From positions 26,331 through 90,330 of the forward strand of contig SVQW01000012.1 of the NCBI GenBank assembly GCA_015065085.1: a DNA stretch of 64,000 bases, read 5' to 3'. Positions 44,335 to 53,450 of this stretch are shown piece after piece. The notes under the pieces were generated by a model, which worked only from the letters and a program-made list of their open reading frames with translations, did no database searches and was not told the DNA's origin. Each line of letters begins with the position of its first letter. The first letter of the stretch is position 1. The DNA comes from Oscillospiraceae bacterium. GTDB lineage: Bacteria > Bacillota > Clostridia > Oscillospirales > SIG627. The position numbers and the translations under genes were made by a program.

Positions 44335-46431
44335 TTACACACTAAACAGCAATTCGCCGTAAGTAGGGAAAGGCCAGTATTCTTTTGCAACTATGGTTTC
44401 CAATTCGTCCGCGACGGCACGAAGCTGTTGCATTGCCACCAAAACCACATCACGGAAATACTCGGCTCTGCAAAGAAGATTTTCGCAGTTATGTGTTTCA
44501 ATCGATGCGGCTTCAAGCTCCTGAATTTTTGCATACAGCTCAGCGGTAAGCGCATCGGTCTTTTTGCAAAGCACCATTTCCGCACTTCCGGAAGCATCTA
44601 TGCCGACGTTTTTCTTTGAAATAACACTGTCGCACAGCATTTTTGAATATTCACAGGCGGCGGGGAGAATTTCCTTTTTCGCCATTTCAAGCATGGTAAG
44701 TGCTTCAATGTTAAGAACCTTACAGTAGTTCTCCAGCATTATTTCATATCTGGAGCGAATTTCCTTTTCATTGAAGATGCCCATTTTTGTGAACAGCTTT
44801 ATATTCTTTTCGTCCACAAAGTGAGGAAGCGCTTCAACAGTTGTTTTGAGGTTGAGCAGTCCGCGCTTTTCGGCTTCCTTAACCCAATCCTCGGAATAGT
44901 TATTACCGTTAAATATAATTCTCTTGTGCTTCTTGACAGTCTCCTTCATAAGAGCTTTAAGCTCTTTTTCAAAGTTTTCGGCACTCTCCAGTCTGTCGGC
45001 AAATTTCGACAGAATATCCGCGACAATTGTATTAAGAACAATATTGGTGTCAGCTATGGAGAATGAGGAGCCAAGCATACGGAATTCGAATTTATTACCT
45101 GTAAAGGCAAAGGGCGATGTACGGTTACGGTCGGTGGTGTCCTTCTGGAAATCGGGAAGAACATTGACACCTGTTTTCATCTTCTTGGCAGTAACCGCTT
45201 CATAGGACTTGCCCGTTTCAATAGCTTCCAGCACAAGATCCATTTCGTCGCCCAGGAACATGGAAACAATGGCAGGCGGTGCTTCGGCGGCACCCAGACG
45301 GTGGTCATTGCCGGCACCCGAAACGGTTATTCTGAGAAGATCCTGATTTTCGTCTACCGCCTTTATAACGGCACACAAAAACAGCTGGAACATTTTGTTA
45401 TTCTGAGGCTCCTTACCGGGGTCAAAAAGGTTAAGTCCGCTGGCAGTGCACAAGGACCAGTTGTTGTGCTTACCGCTTCCCGCAATGCCCGCAAAGGGCT
45501 TTTCATGAAGCAGGCACGCCAGATTGTGACGCTCAGCAACACGCTTCATAAATTCCATGGTAAGCTGATTGTGGTCGGTAGCCACATTGGCGGTGGTAAA
45601 TACGGGGGCAAGCTCATGCTGTGCGGGAGCGGCTTCGTTATGCTCTGTTTTTGCATAAACGCCCATCTTCCACAGCTCTACATTCAGCTCCTCCATATAT
45701 GCCATTACACGGGGACGGATGGAACCGAAATAGTGGTCATCCAGCTCCTGACCCTTTGGGGGCTTGGCACCGAACAGAGTTCTGCCTGTGAAGAGCAGGT
45801 CACTGCGCTTTTTGTAAAGCTCGCGGTCGATAAGAAAATACTCCTGTTCCGGTCCCACCGTGGAATTCACACGGATAACATCAGTTATTCCGAACAGATT
45901 AAGTATCCTTATCGCCTGTGCGCTTACCACCTCCATAGAACGCAGAAGAGGTGTTTTTTTATCCAGCAGGTCTCCGCTGTAAGAGCAGAAAACCGTGGGA
46001 ATACAAAGTGAGTCATCCTTTATAAAGGCATAAGAGGTAGGGTCCCATGCGGTATATCCTCTCGCCTCAAAGGTGGCTCTCAGACCGCCCGAAGGAAAGC
46101 TTGAAGCATCCGGCTCGCCCTTTATAAGCTCTTTACCGGAAAACTCCATTATAACATGACCGTCCTTCTGAGGAGAAATAAAGCTGTCATGCTTTTCCGC
46201 AGTGATACCCGTCATAGGCTGGAACCAATGGGTATAGTGGGTCGCACCCTTTTCTATTGCCCAGTCCTTCATGGCATTTGCCACAACATTAGCAACGGTT
46301 ATATCCAGTTCGGTACCGTTTTTTATGGTATAATGCAAAGATTTATATATATCCTTGGGCAATTTGGCTTTCATGACATCGTCATTGAAAACCATACTGC
46401 CGAATATTTCGGAAATGTTCTTATTCTCCAT
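44335..46431 (-). CDS. glnN: Glutamine synthetase, type III
   Basis: ATP-dependent amidation of glutamate with ammonia, the main nitrogen entry. 698 residues from the ATG at 46431 (AAAGGA site 6-7 nt upstream), matching the large type III enzymes rather than the roughly 450-residue GSI. Motifs: [51 protein letters not shown], and [12 protein letters not shown] in the ATP/glutamate site. It follows asnA by 14 nt in the same operon, so one transcript fixes ammonia into both Asn and Gln. It ends just before the acpP promoter. Confidence 0.96.
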   Translation of the reverse strand: MENKNISEIFGSMVFNDDVMKAKLPKDIYKSLHYTIKNGTELDITVANVVANAMKDWAIEKGATHYTHWFQPMTGITAEKHDSFISPQKDGHVIMEFSGKELIKGEPDASSFPSGGLRATFEARGYTAWDPTSYAFIKDDSLCIPTVFCSYSGDLLDKKTPLLRSMEVVSAQAIRILNLFGITDVIRVNSTVGPEQEYFLIDRELYKKRSDLLFTGRTLFGAKPPKGQELDDHYFGSIRPRVMAYMEELNVELWKMGVYAKTEHNEAAPAQHELAPVFTTANVATDHNQLTMEFMKRVAERHNLACLLHEKPFAGIAGSGKHNNWSLCTASGLNLFDPGKEPQNNKMFQLFLCAVIKAVDENQDLLRITVSGAGNDHRLGAAEAPPAIVSMFLGDEMDLVLEAIETGKSYEAVTAKKMKTGVNVLPDFQKDTTDRNRTSPFAFTGNKFEFRMLGSSFSIADTNIVLNTIVADILSKFADRLESAENFEKELKALMKETVKKHKRIIFNGNNYSEDWVKEAEKRGLLNLKTTVEALPHFVDEKNIKLFTKMGIFNEKEIRSRYEIMLENYCKVLNIEALTMLEMAKKEILPAACEYSKMLCDSVISKKNVGIDASGSAEMVLCKKTDALTAELYAKIQELEAASIETHNCENLLCRAEYFRDVVLVAMQQLRAVADELETIVAKEYWPFPTYGELLFSV

Positions 46432-46445
46432 ATTAAATCCTTTCG

Positions 46446-47453
46446 TCAGAGCAGTTCTATTCCTGCCGCACGGCATATTTCAATGCTTTTATCATCCCAC
46501 ATGGAAACCTGAACCTCGCCGATATGAGCCTTACCAAGAAGAAGCATGCAAAGTCTGGACTGACCTATGCCGCCGCCCATGGTAAGAGGGAGCTTATCTT
46601 CAAGAAGCATTTTGTGGAAGGTGAAATTACGGCGTTCAGGCGCATTTGCCTTGGTGAGCTGTTCATCCAGGGATTTTGCATCAACGCGGATGCCCATGGA
46701 GGATATTTCAAGAGCACTTCCAAGAGTTTCGTTCCAGAAAAGTATGTCGCCGTTAAGCTTCCAGTCGTCATAGTCGGGCGCTCTGCCGTCGTGCTTCTTA
46801 CCTGACTTCAGAACATCTCCAATCTGCATGATGAAAGCGGTTTTGTGCTCCTTGAGGTATGCATTTTCACGCTCCTTGGAGGTCATGTCGGGATACATAT
46901 CCTCCAGCTCCTGAGTGGTAACAAAGCTTACTTCCTTTTCAAGAGTAACATTGATTTTAGGGTATATCTCACGTACGCTGTCGAGAGTTTCGCAAATTGC
47001 CGCAACCTCCTTGCGTACTGTGTCCTTAAGATACTCCTCGTTACGCTTTTCGGGGGTTATGACCTTTTCCCAATCCCATTGGTCAACATAAACGGAGTGA
47101 ATATTGTCCAGCTCCTCGTCGCGGCGTATAGCGTTCATGTCCGTGTAAAGGCCCTCGCCTGCGCTGAAGCCGTATTTATGAAGTGCCATGCGCTTCCATT
47201 TTGCAAGCGAATGAACAACAACCGCATCTCTGCCGATATCGGCAATATCAAAACGCACTGCACGCTCAATACCGTTAAGGTCGTCATTAAGTCCTGTATC
47301 GGGATCCACAAACAAAGGTGCGGAAACACGCTTTAAATTAAGCGCCGCGCACAGCTTTGCCTCAAAGGTTCTTTTTATTATACCTATGGCAGTCTGAGTT
47401 TCGTAAAGGCTCAGATAAGATTTGTAGTCCTTGGGAATCAATGTTTTACTCAT
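46446..47453 (-). CDS. asnA: Aspartate-ammonia ligase (asparagine synthetase A)
   Basis: Makes asparagine from aspartate, ATP and free ammonia; related to class II aminoacyl-tRNA synthetases. 335 residues from the ATG at 47453, which lies 9 nt after AGGAG; an ATG three codons upstream abuts that site. Landmarks are [21 protein letters not shown] cut across the first helix, [29 protein letters not shown] and [14 protein letters not shown]. First gene of the asnA-glnN operon, with a perfect promoter and a leader hairpin. The organism also has asnB (28491-30380). Confidence 0.96.
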   Translation of the reverse strand: MSKTLIPKDYKSYLSLYETQTAIGIIKRTFEAKLCAALNLKRVSAPLFVDPDTGLNDDLNGIERAVRFDIADIGRDAVVVHSLAKWKRMALHKYGFSAGEGLYTDMNAIRRDEELDNIHSVYVDQWDWEKVITPEKRNEEYLKDTVRKEVAAICETLDSVREIYPKINVTLEKEVSFVTTQELEDMYPDMTSKERENAYLKEHKTAFIMQIGDVLKSGKKHDGRAPDYDDWKLNGDILFWNETLGSALEISSMGIRVDAKSLDEQLTKANAPERRNFTFHKMLLEDKLPLTMGGGIGQSRLCMLLLGKAHIGEVQVSMWDDKSIEICRAAGIELL

Positions 47454-47480
47454 AACGGTCATCTCCTGATTTAATAGGTA

Positions 47481-47506
47481 AGGCGCTGAGGTACACCTCA
47501 GCGCCT
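47481..47506 (-). promoter_or_regulatory. Leader hairpin of asnA
   Basis: A perfect 12-bp GC-rich stem with a 2-nt loop, located between the predicted transcription start (about 47514) and the asnA ribosome binding site. There is no T-run, so it is better read as a 5' leader stem (stability or regulation) than as a terminator. Confidence 0.6.
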
Positions 47507-47520
47507 TTGCTGATTAAGCT

Positions 47521-47549
47521 ATTATATAATATTTTGAAGCATTTGTCAA
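47521..47549 (-). promoter_or_regulatory. Consensus promoter of asnA-glnN
   Basis: Minus strand: TTGACA (47549-47544), 17 bp, TATAAT (47526-47521), about 70 nt before the asnA start. No T-box-like leader fits in the short untranslated region. Confidence 0.88.
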
Positions 47550-47575
47550 TAGAAATCCGTCAAAAAACCTTGCTG

Positions 47576-48418
47576 TTACTGCTTTGCCATCCATTCTCTT
47601 TGGTACTCGTCGGATATGTTTTCCTCACGCAGGAATCTGAACACCTCAGCAGTAGTTTCAACAGTTTTTTGCGCAAGCGCCTTTGCAATACGCTCATTCA
47701 GACCGTCATGCTTTTCCGAACCATACGAATTCGGATAGTTACCCATCCAGTTGAAGGACGAAATTATACCGCGCTTTGAGAATTCATCAAAGCGGTGGGT
47801 ATTTTTTGAATCCAGTGCATCCATTCTGTCAAGTCGAACAAGCTCAGGGCAAATATCGTAAAGCTCACCGCTTTCCGAAAAACCGCCGTGACCGTCCTGT
47901 ATTCTGTTATCTGCATACTCATGCAAAATCGAAATATCCTCTTGGGTAAGATACGGATACTTATCAACTTCTTTCAGCAATTCCGCAGGAGTTGTAAGAT
48001 TCTGGTTATAATGGTACACAAGGTAATCCGGCTTTTTGAAAAGCACTCCACGTAAAAATCCGTTTATAATATTGGCATTTCCTCCGTGACCGCTCAGAAT
48101 CAGGATCTTTTTGAAGCCGTTTCTCGCCGCCTCTTCACAGCATTGTTCAAGTATTTTAATAACCAGAGAATGAGGGAAAATTATGGTTCCGTCAAATTCA
48201 CCGGCACCGCACTTTTCTCCAAACGGAAGTGTGGGAAAAATGCATACGGGATTTATTTCTGCTGCTCTTATACAGAATTCACGGGCAATAAAGTTATCAC
48301 ATCCCAAAGGAAGATGCACACCGTGTGCCTCCACACAGCCTATAGGTATAACGCAGACACGGTTGCATTTTTCAACTTCGTCTCTGAATTCTTCACAACG
48401 AATATGTTCCCAAAGCAT
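47576..48418 (-). CDS. Creatininase family amidohydrolase, copy 4
   Basis: 280 residues starting at the ATG at 48418, 1 nt after the stop codon of its upstream paralogue, with no strong ribosome binding site of its own, so translation is probably coupled. Metal-site motifs: IGCVEAHGVHLPLGCDN (Glu, His and Asp at the same spacing as in the 2.6-kb pair), SGHGGNANI, and DGHGGFSESG replacing the HAGxxETS phrase of the other pair. The substrate is unknown. It is a different subfamily from the copies at 2613-4238. Confidence 0.87.
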   Translation of the reverse strand: MLWEHIRCEEFRDEVEKCNRVCVIPIGCVEAHGVHLPLGCDNFIAREFCIRAAEINPVCIFPTLPFGEKCGAGEFDGTIIFPHSLVIKILEQCCEEAARNGFKKILILSGHGGNANIINGFLRGVLFKKPDYLVYHYNQNLTTPAELLKEVDKYPYLTQEDISILHEYADNRIQDGHGGFSESGELYDICPELVRLDRMDALDSKNTHRFDEFSKRGIISSFNWMGNYPNSYGSEKHDGLNERIAKALAQKTVETTAEVFRFLREENISDEYQREWMAKQ

Positions 48419-48419
48419 C

Positions 48420-49262
48420 TTACTGTTTAGCCATCCATTCCTTGTAGTACTCCATGGAGACCGTTTCCTCACGCAGGCACTTGAATGCTCTGGCAGTGCT
48501 TTCAACAGTTTTTGCGGCAATCGCCTTTGCAATGCGCTCGTTGAGACCGTAGTGCATATCTGCCGCATAGGAGTTGGGGTAATCGCCCATCCAGAAGAAA
48601 GGAGATCTTATGCCGGCTCTGTTAAGCTCGTCAAAGCGGTGAACGGATTCGGAGCTTACCGCATCCATTCTGTCAAGACGTACATATTCGGGGCAAATAT
48701 CGTAAAGACAGCCGGTTTCCACAAATCCGCCGTGGCCGTCCATTTTTTTATTATCAACATAGTCCTGCATTATCGCCTTATCCTCATCTGTGAGGTAAGG
48801 GAAGCTTTCAATATCACCCAACACCATATCGGGAGTAGCCATGCGCTGGTAGTAGTGGTATACAACAAATCCGTCCATTTTATCCATCATGTGCTGCACA
48901 AAGCTCATAAGCATATTGGTATTTCCGCCATGGCTGCTGACAATAAGTATCTTTTCAAAGCCGTTACGCGCCGCCTCAAGGCAGGACTGCTCAAGAATCT
49001 GCCAAATGAGCGGAATGGGGAAAATTATTGTGCCGGGAAATTCACCCGAACCGCATTTTTCACCGAAATACATAGCAGGGAACACACATACGGGATGTAT
49101 TTCCGATGCTCTGGCACAAAATTCTCTCGCCTTTATGGTGTCGCAACCCAGAGGAAGATGTACACCGTGTGCCTCTACACAACCTATCGGTATAACACAT
49201 ACTTTATTACATTTCTCTACAGCATCCTTAAATTCTTCGCAACGAAGATTTTCCCACAACAT
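48420..49262 (-). CDS. Creatininase family amidohydrolase, copy 3
   Basis: 280 residues, tandem paralogue of the following gene, both beginning MLWE and ending EWMAKQ. Metal-site motifs: IGCVEAHGVHLPLGCD, SSHGGNTNM and DGHGGFVETG. AAAGGATG ribosome binding region before the ATG, and a good promoter at 49298-49325. Functional partners are not obvious: upstream lies a convergent-free gap and the GH20-like gene, downstream the asnA operon. Confidence 0.87.
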   Translation of the reverse strand: MLWENLRCEEFKDAVEKCNKVCVIPIGCVEAHGVHLPLGCDTIKAREFCARASEIHPVCVFPAMYFGEKCGSGEFPGTIIFPIPLIWQILEQSCLEAARNGFEKILIVSSHGGNTNMLMSFVQHMMDKMDGFVVYHYYQRMATPDMVLGDIESFPYLTDEDKAIMQDYVDNKKMDGHGGFVETGCLYDICPEYVRLDRMDAVSSESVHRFDELNRAGIRSPFFWMGDYPNSYAADMHYGLNERIAKAIAAKTVESTARAFKCLREETVSMEYYKEWMAKQ

Positions 49263-49297
49263 AATACAATCATCCTTTCGATTATGAATATATTAAT

Positions 49298-49325
49298 ATT
49301 ATAATACATTTCCGCAAAAAGTCAA
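49298..49325 (-). promoter_or_regulatory. Promoter of the second creatininase pair
   Basis: Minus strand: TTGACT (49325-49320), 16 bp, TATAAT (49303-49298). Confidence 0.75.
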
Positions 49326-49378
49326 TATATATTGTAAATGACAGTTGCTATATAAAACAGTGTATGGTAGCCGTGGTA

Positions 49379-51262
49379 TTATTTCAGTTTTACCGTTATA
49401 CTGTTATCCTTCATGGCATTTTCGTGATTCCGACAGCAGTCGGGGACATCTTCATTACCCATATAGCACCATGTATTGTCATACACAAGAACATTTTCGG
49501 AAGACTTGACCGAACCGCTTACTTCGGATACAGCGTACGGAGTATAATGCTTGCCCTCCGACACTGCTTCAACATACGAAAATCCCGCTCCGCCGTAACC
49601 TTTTCCCGTAAGCTTTACCAAAGTTGGAATACGCTTATCGGGCAATATGAAATTAACGGTATAAGGTGCGGATTTCAGTTCAAGTGCAACAGGCTTTACC
49701 GAGCCGTCAAACACATCATACGTACTGCCGTCGTCGTAAATAGCCTGTATGCCAAACATCGGGATATTCCAGGTGTCGTTGGTGAAAAAGCTTACCGTAA
49801 GAACAGTGTCAGAGCCAAACACGGCAAACTTTGCAATATCACATACACTGTCAATCGCATTTATCAAATGACTGAATTTTTTGTCCATATCGGGAGAAGG
49901 AAGACCGTTACGGCATGTATTCCACAAGCTTTTCTGCGCTTCAAAGGTATTCGCCGCAAATTCACGAAGCTTTACGAGTTTTGCCTCAATACCCCTGATA
50001 TCACACTTTTTAATACCGGCGCGGTGCTCGGTCAGCTCCTGATGTATAAACAGCAGTGTGTAATTTATTACATGAACACGGCAGTTATCACGAAGAGCAA
50101 TATATGTGGGGTGGTTTTTATACTCCTCAAAAACGCTTTTTTCCAGTGCATCCAACGCCAGACTTCTCTGCATCAGCTGAATACTGTCAAGTCTGTCGGG
50201 CAGTGAATTTCGTGTAAAGGGTGTGGGATAATTCCAGTTGCCGCCGTTAAGCTGAAAACTCATCACACTCAGCAATGCGTTACAAAAACTGTTGTCTGCC
50301 ATCGGAAAAACATCTCGTACTGCGCCATACATTGCCGTAAGCTGATCGTTTTCACCGTCATAGCGTCTTGAAAAATATGCAAGGAAGGGGTATATGCTGT
50401 CAAACTGCTCACGGCTCAGCTCCCATATGGTAACCAGAAAACCGAGTGTGTTATGACGCGATGCAAAATTAAGATACGAATCGATATTTGAAAAATTGTA
50501 ATGACAGCTGCACAACACCTCAAAGCCTCTTGCCAGAAATTTTCCGATAAGGTCCTCACGCTTACTGCAGTTAAGATGTCCCTGCATTCCGTCAGAGATG
50601 TAACGGTAATTCCAGACGCACACAACAATGTCGTTGGGGACCATATCCAGTGCCTCGGGGCACATTTCAAACATGTCCTCCCACATCATCATGTGCTTCC
50701 CCAGCGACTTCAAAAGCTTATAACTGTGATTTACGTGGTCAGCAAAAATTTTTGAAATTCCGCCCTCACGCGCACGGCATTTTTCGCAAAGCCCGATATT
50801 GAACATTTCGTCCAGCCCTATGTGAAAATACTGCGACGGAAATATAGCGGAAATTTCACTAATGTATTTGTCAAAAAACGCATAAGTCTCATCCAGCGAC
50901 GGACAGGCATCGCAGCGCAATTTTTCACCCGGATAACCGCCGAAGCGGTCGGGTATACCATCGCGCAATTCCCACAGATGCTTCAGTTCATCATGAGCCA
51001 GAAAACGCTCCGCATGCCCGAAATTTGAAACCACGGGAATAAGCTCTATGCCAAGCCTGCCGGCATATTTCACCATGCTTTTCGCTTCATCGACAGTATA
51101 GCTTTCGGCATCATCGCCGTAGGGATAGGACTCTGTTTTGATACGGTCCTCAAGGTACAACACAATTGTGTCGTATCTGCATTTTGAGGCGAAATCAAAA
51201 ATTTCAAACACTTTTCCGAGGTTTTCCTTTTGTCTTGCCAAATCAATCTGAAATGCTCTCAT
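49379..51262 (-). CDS. GH20-like beta-N-acetylhexosaminidase family protein
   Basis: TIM-barrel hydrolase of the GH20 type; these remove terminal GlcNAc or GalNAc by substrate-assisted catalysis. 627 residues. The catalytic Asp-Glu pair lies in YFHIGLDEMF (Asp151, Glu152), at the usual place after strand 4. Upstream are LGIELIPVVSNFGHAERF, a metal-independent barrel strand, and downstream MMMWEDMFE and VWNYRYI. The usual N-terminal non-catalytic domain is absent: the barrel begins at residue 1. A C-terminal region from about residue 330 is helical, then beta-rich. No signal peptide, hence intracellular. AGAGGAG site before the ATG. It lies 62 nt below the flavin reductase gene, with a terminator between. 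Confidence 0.83.
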   Translation of the reverse strand: MRAFQIDLARQKENLGKVFEIFDFASKCRYDTIVLYLEDRIKTESYPYGDDAESYTVDEAKSMVKYAGRLGIELIPVVSNFGHAERFLAHDELKHLWELRDGIPDRFGGYPGEKLRCDACPSLDETYAFFDKYISEISAIFPSQYFHIGLDEMFNIGLCEKCRAREGGISKIFADHVNHSYKLLKSLGKHMMMWEDMFEMCPEALDMVPNDIVVCVWNYRYISDGMQGHLNCSKREDLIGKFLARGFEVLCSCHYNFSNIDSYLNFASRHNTLGFLVTIWELSREQFDSIYPFLAYFSRRYDGENDQLTAMYGAVRDVFPMADNSFCNALLSVMSFQLNGGNWNYPTPFTRNSLPDRLDSIQLMQRSLALDALEKSVFEEYKNHPTYIALRDNCRVHVINYTLLFIHQELTEHRAGIKKCDIRGIEAKLVKLREFAANTFEAQKSLWNTCRNGLPSPDMDKKFSHLINAIDSVCDIAKFAVFGSDTVLTVSFFTNDTWNIPMFGIQAIYDDGSTYDVFDGSVKPVALELKSAPYTVNFILPDKRIPTLVKLTGKGYGGAGFSYVEAVSEGKHYTPYAVSEVSGSVKSSENVLVYDNTWCYMGNEDVPDCCRNHENAMKDNSITVKLK

Positions 51263-51282
51263 AAAACTCCTCTTTTCAAGAA

Positions 51283-51318
51283 AAATAAGGATGTTTTAAA
51301 CATAAAACATCCTTATTT
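51283..51318 (-). terminator. Terminator after lysC-flavin reductase operon
   Basis: A perfect 16-bp stem (51283-51298 with 51303-51318) followed on the minus strand by TTTCTTG-type sequence with a T-run. It lies only about 20 nt before the GH20-like start codon, leaving no room for a separate promoter, so that gene may depend on read-through. Confidence 0.85.
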
Positions 51319-51324
51319 AAAAAT

Positions 51325-51888
51325 CTAGTTTTTCTTTTTCTTCACCGAATAGCCAAACTTACCCACACGTCTGCCCAGTTCAAGGTAATCACCGTGGGAA
51401 TACGCCACAAGCTTTGCTTTTCCGAGGCAAAGCTTTCCGTTTTCGTCAAGCAGTTTTTCATCGACATTCACTGCCTTTATTTCGGCAAGGAACATATCGT
51501 GTGTACCCAAAGGTATAACCTGTGTTACCTTACACTCGATGTTCAGCGGAGACTCTGCAATAAGCGGAACGCTTACTTGGGTGGCTTTTTCGGGGGTAAG
51601 AGCAAACTTTTCAAATTTGTTGACCTTTGCTCCTGTATAAACTCCGCACTGGTCCGCCTTGCGTACCAGATCGCGGGTGACAAGATTTATGACAAATTCG
51701 CCGCTTTCCTTGATAAGCTTGTAGGAATGGCGTTCGGGTCGCACGGAAATATATGTCATTGCAGGGTGGGTATTAACTATACCCGTCCAGGCAATGGTTA
51801 TTATATTGGGATTATCCGCCGTACCGCAGGACGCCATGACAACAGGCATGGGCGCAAGCAGTGTGCCGGGCTTCCATGTAACCTTCAT
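51325..51888 (-). CDS. Flavin reductase-like (FMN-binding split barrel) protein
   Basis: 187 residues of the flavoredoxin/flavin-reductase-like family that binds FMN and passes electrons or reduces flavin. Typical phrases are MPVVMASCGTADNPNIITIAW, MTYISVRPERHSYKLI and GEFVINLVTRDL, the FMN-binding split barrel. A Lys-rich C-terminus (SVKKKKN). It starts 4 nt after the aspartate kinase stop codon, so it is in that operon; a functional link to lysine or threonine synthesis is not apparent. Confidence 0.87.
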   Translation of the reverse strand: MKVTWKPGTLLAPMPVVMASCGTADNPNIITIAWTGIVNTHPAMTYISVRPERHSYKLIKESGEFVINLVTRDLVRKADQCGVYTGAKVNKFEKFALTPEKATQVSVPLIAESPLNIECKVTQVIPLGTHDMFLAEIKAVNVDEKLLDENGKLCLGKAKLVAYSHGDYLELGRRVGKFGYSVKKKKN

Positions 51889-51892
51889 AAAT

Positions 51893-53203
51893 TTATCTCA
51901 CAAATTCGTTATAGATAGCTCTGAGGCATCTTTCGAAATCATCGTTGTGGATACCGATGATTATATTAAGCTCACTGGAGCCCTGGTCAATCATACGGAC
52001 ATTTATATCCGCACGGCTGATGGAAGAGAATACTCGGGAAGCAGTGCCGTGAGTCTTTATCATACCTCTGCCCACGACAGCCACAAGAGCAATACCGTCC
52101 TCAATGTGGATATGGTCGGGGTTAACAGCCTTGCATATCTGTTCAACGATAAGTTCCTTTTTGTCCTTAAGTGCACTTTCGGAAACGATAACGCTCATGG
52201 TATCAACGCCGCTGGGAAGATGCTCGAAGGAAATACCGTTGTCCTCAAGGACCTGCAATACGCGTCTGCCGAAGCCAAGCTCCTGGTTCATCATATCCTT
52301 TTCAATGGCGATAACAGCAAAATCCTTTTTACCTGCAATACCGGTAATAACGCGGTTACGGCTGGTGGAAGGAGCCTCCGCAACTATCATGGTACCCGCA
52401 TCCTTAGGCGCATTGGTATTCTTGATATTTATGGGAATACCTGCACGGCGTACCGGGAAAATAGCATCCTCATGAAGCACGGTGGCGCCCATGTAACTCA
52501 GCTCGCGAAGCTCATGGTAGGTAATGTAATCAATGGGAAGCGGACTTTCAACAATTCTCGGGTCAGCCATGAGACAGCCCGAAACGTCGGTCCAGTTTTC
52601 GTAAACCTCCGCCTCAAGAGCAGCCGCCACGATAGAACCGGTAATATCGCTTCCGCCGCGAGAAAATGTCTTTACGCTGCCGTCAAATGCAGTTCCGTAA
52701 AATCCGGGAATAACCGCACGGGGTGCATCTTTGCACGCCTCTTTAACCGCCGCATAGGTTTTTTCGATATCAAGAACACCGTTTTCGTTAAAGAAAACCA
52801 CTTTTGCGGCATCAATAAACTTATAACCGATAAATTCGGCAAGTATCTGACCGTTGAGATATTCACCGCGGCTTGCGGCATAATCTTTGCCGGATTTTGC
52901 CTTGAAATTGTTTTTGATTGTAATATATTCTTCTTTCAAAGAAATATTCACGCCCAAATCGGAAATAATACTGTTGTATCTTTCCTCAATTGCGCTGAAA
53001 GCCTCGTCGATATTCTCACCGTTTTCAGCAAGAGCATAGCACTGATACAGCATATCGGTAACCTTTGTATCAGAGGAAAAACGCTTTCCGGGTGCAGAGG
53101 GAATAACATATCTGCGCTCATCCTGAGCAAGAATTATGTCTCTTACTTTTCTGAACTGTGCGGCATCGGCAAGAGAAGAGCCGCCGAATTTTACAACTTT
53201 AAT
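51893..53203 (-). CDS. lysC: Aspartate kinase (probable ATT start)
   Basis: Phosphorylates aspartate, first step to lysine, threonine and methionine. KVVKFGGSSLADAAQFRKV at the N-terminus is the amino-acid kinase nucleotide motif; FSRGGSDITGSIVAAALEA and ENWTDVSGC follow, then two ACT regulatory domains in the last 150 residues, so feedback inhibition is expected. Start: an ATG at 53242 lies at or before the predicted transcription start (about 53238) of the consensus promoter at 53245-53273, so it cannot be used. AGGAG (53212-53216) is 8 nt before an in-frame ATT at 53203, which gives 436 residues starting exactly where homologues begin. A GTG 9 nt upstream of it overlaps the ribosome binding site. 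Confidence 0.9.
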   Translation of the reverse strand: MKVVKFGGSSLADAAQFRKVRDIILAQDERRYVIPSAPGKRFSSDTKVTDMLYQCYALAENGENIDEAFSAIEERYNSIISDLGVNISLKEEYITIKNNFKAKSGKDYAASRGEYLNGQILAEFIGYKFIDAAKVVFFNENGVLDIEKTYAAVKEACKDAPRAVIPGFYGTAFDGSVKTFSRGGSDITGSIVAAALEAEVYENWTDVSGCLMADPRIVESPLPIDYITYHELRELSYMGATVLHEDAIFPVRRAGIPINIKNTNAPKDAGTMIVAEAPSTSRNRVITGIAGKKDFAVIAIEKDMMNQELGFGRRVLQVLEDNGISFEHLPSGVDTMSVIVSESALKDKKELIVEQICKAVNPDHIHIEDGIALVAVVGRGMIKTHGTASRVFSSISRADINVRMIDQGSSELNIIIGIHNDDFERCLRAIYNEFVR

Positions 53204-53244
53204 ATATATCACTCCTAAATAAATATGCTTACAAACATACAATT

Positions 53245-53273
53245 ATTATATAAGCTTTTCGTTATTTTGTCAA
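53245..53273 (-). promoter_or_regulatory. Consensus promoter of lysC
   Basis: Minus strand: TTGACA (53273-53268), 17 bp, TATAAT (53250-53245). The expected start of transcription is near 53238, which leaves a leader of about 35 nt before the ATT codon. Confidence 0.88.
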
Positions 53274-53417
53274 TATTTATAATGACAATTTTTTTAAGAT
53301 ACGCTTATTTTTATAAGTATTCCGCCATTTTCCCATACATATATCACGCCGTTATGTGCAAATTAACTAAGCCGGCAAAACAAAATTCGTCAGCACATAA
53401 TATCTTTTAAAAAGTTT

Positions 53418-53438
53418 CCGACCGACAAACACGGTCGG
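53418..53438 (+). other. Leader hairpin before spoIVB
   Basis: A 7-bp GC-rich stem (CCGACCG with CGGTCGG) just before the spoIVB ribosome binding site. The preceding interval 53274-53417 holds GTATT and CATATAT at about 16-bp spacing (53317 and 53338), a loose match to a sporulation sigma-G promoter, which I do not consider proven. Confidence 0.45.
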
Positions 53439-53450
53439 CAGGGGGACAAA

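Noticed and set aside
47481..47506. Terminator for the creatininase gene at 47576
   Set aside because: No T-run follows on either strand in a useful place, and it lies inside the predicted asnA transcript leader.
47454..47575. T-box or other riboswitch before asnA
   Set aside because: The leader is only about 60 nt and holds a single hairpin; no T-box sequence or specifier stem is visible.
53204..53242. ATG at 53242 as the start of aspartate kinase
   Set aside because: It lies at or before the predicted transcription start, has no ribosome binding site, and adds 13 residues not seen in the family.
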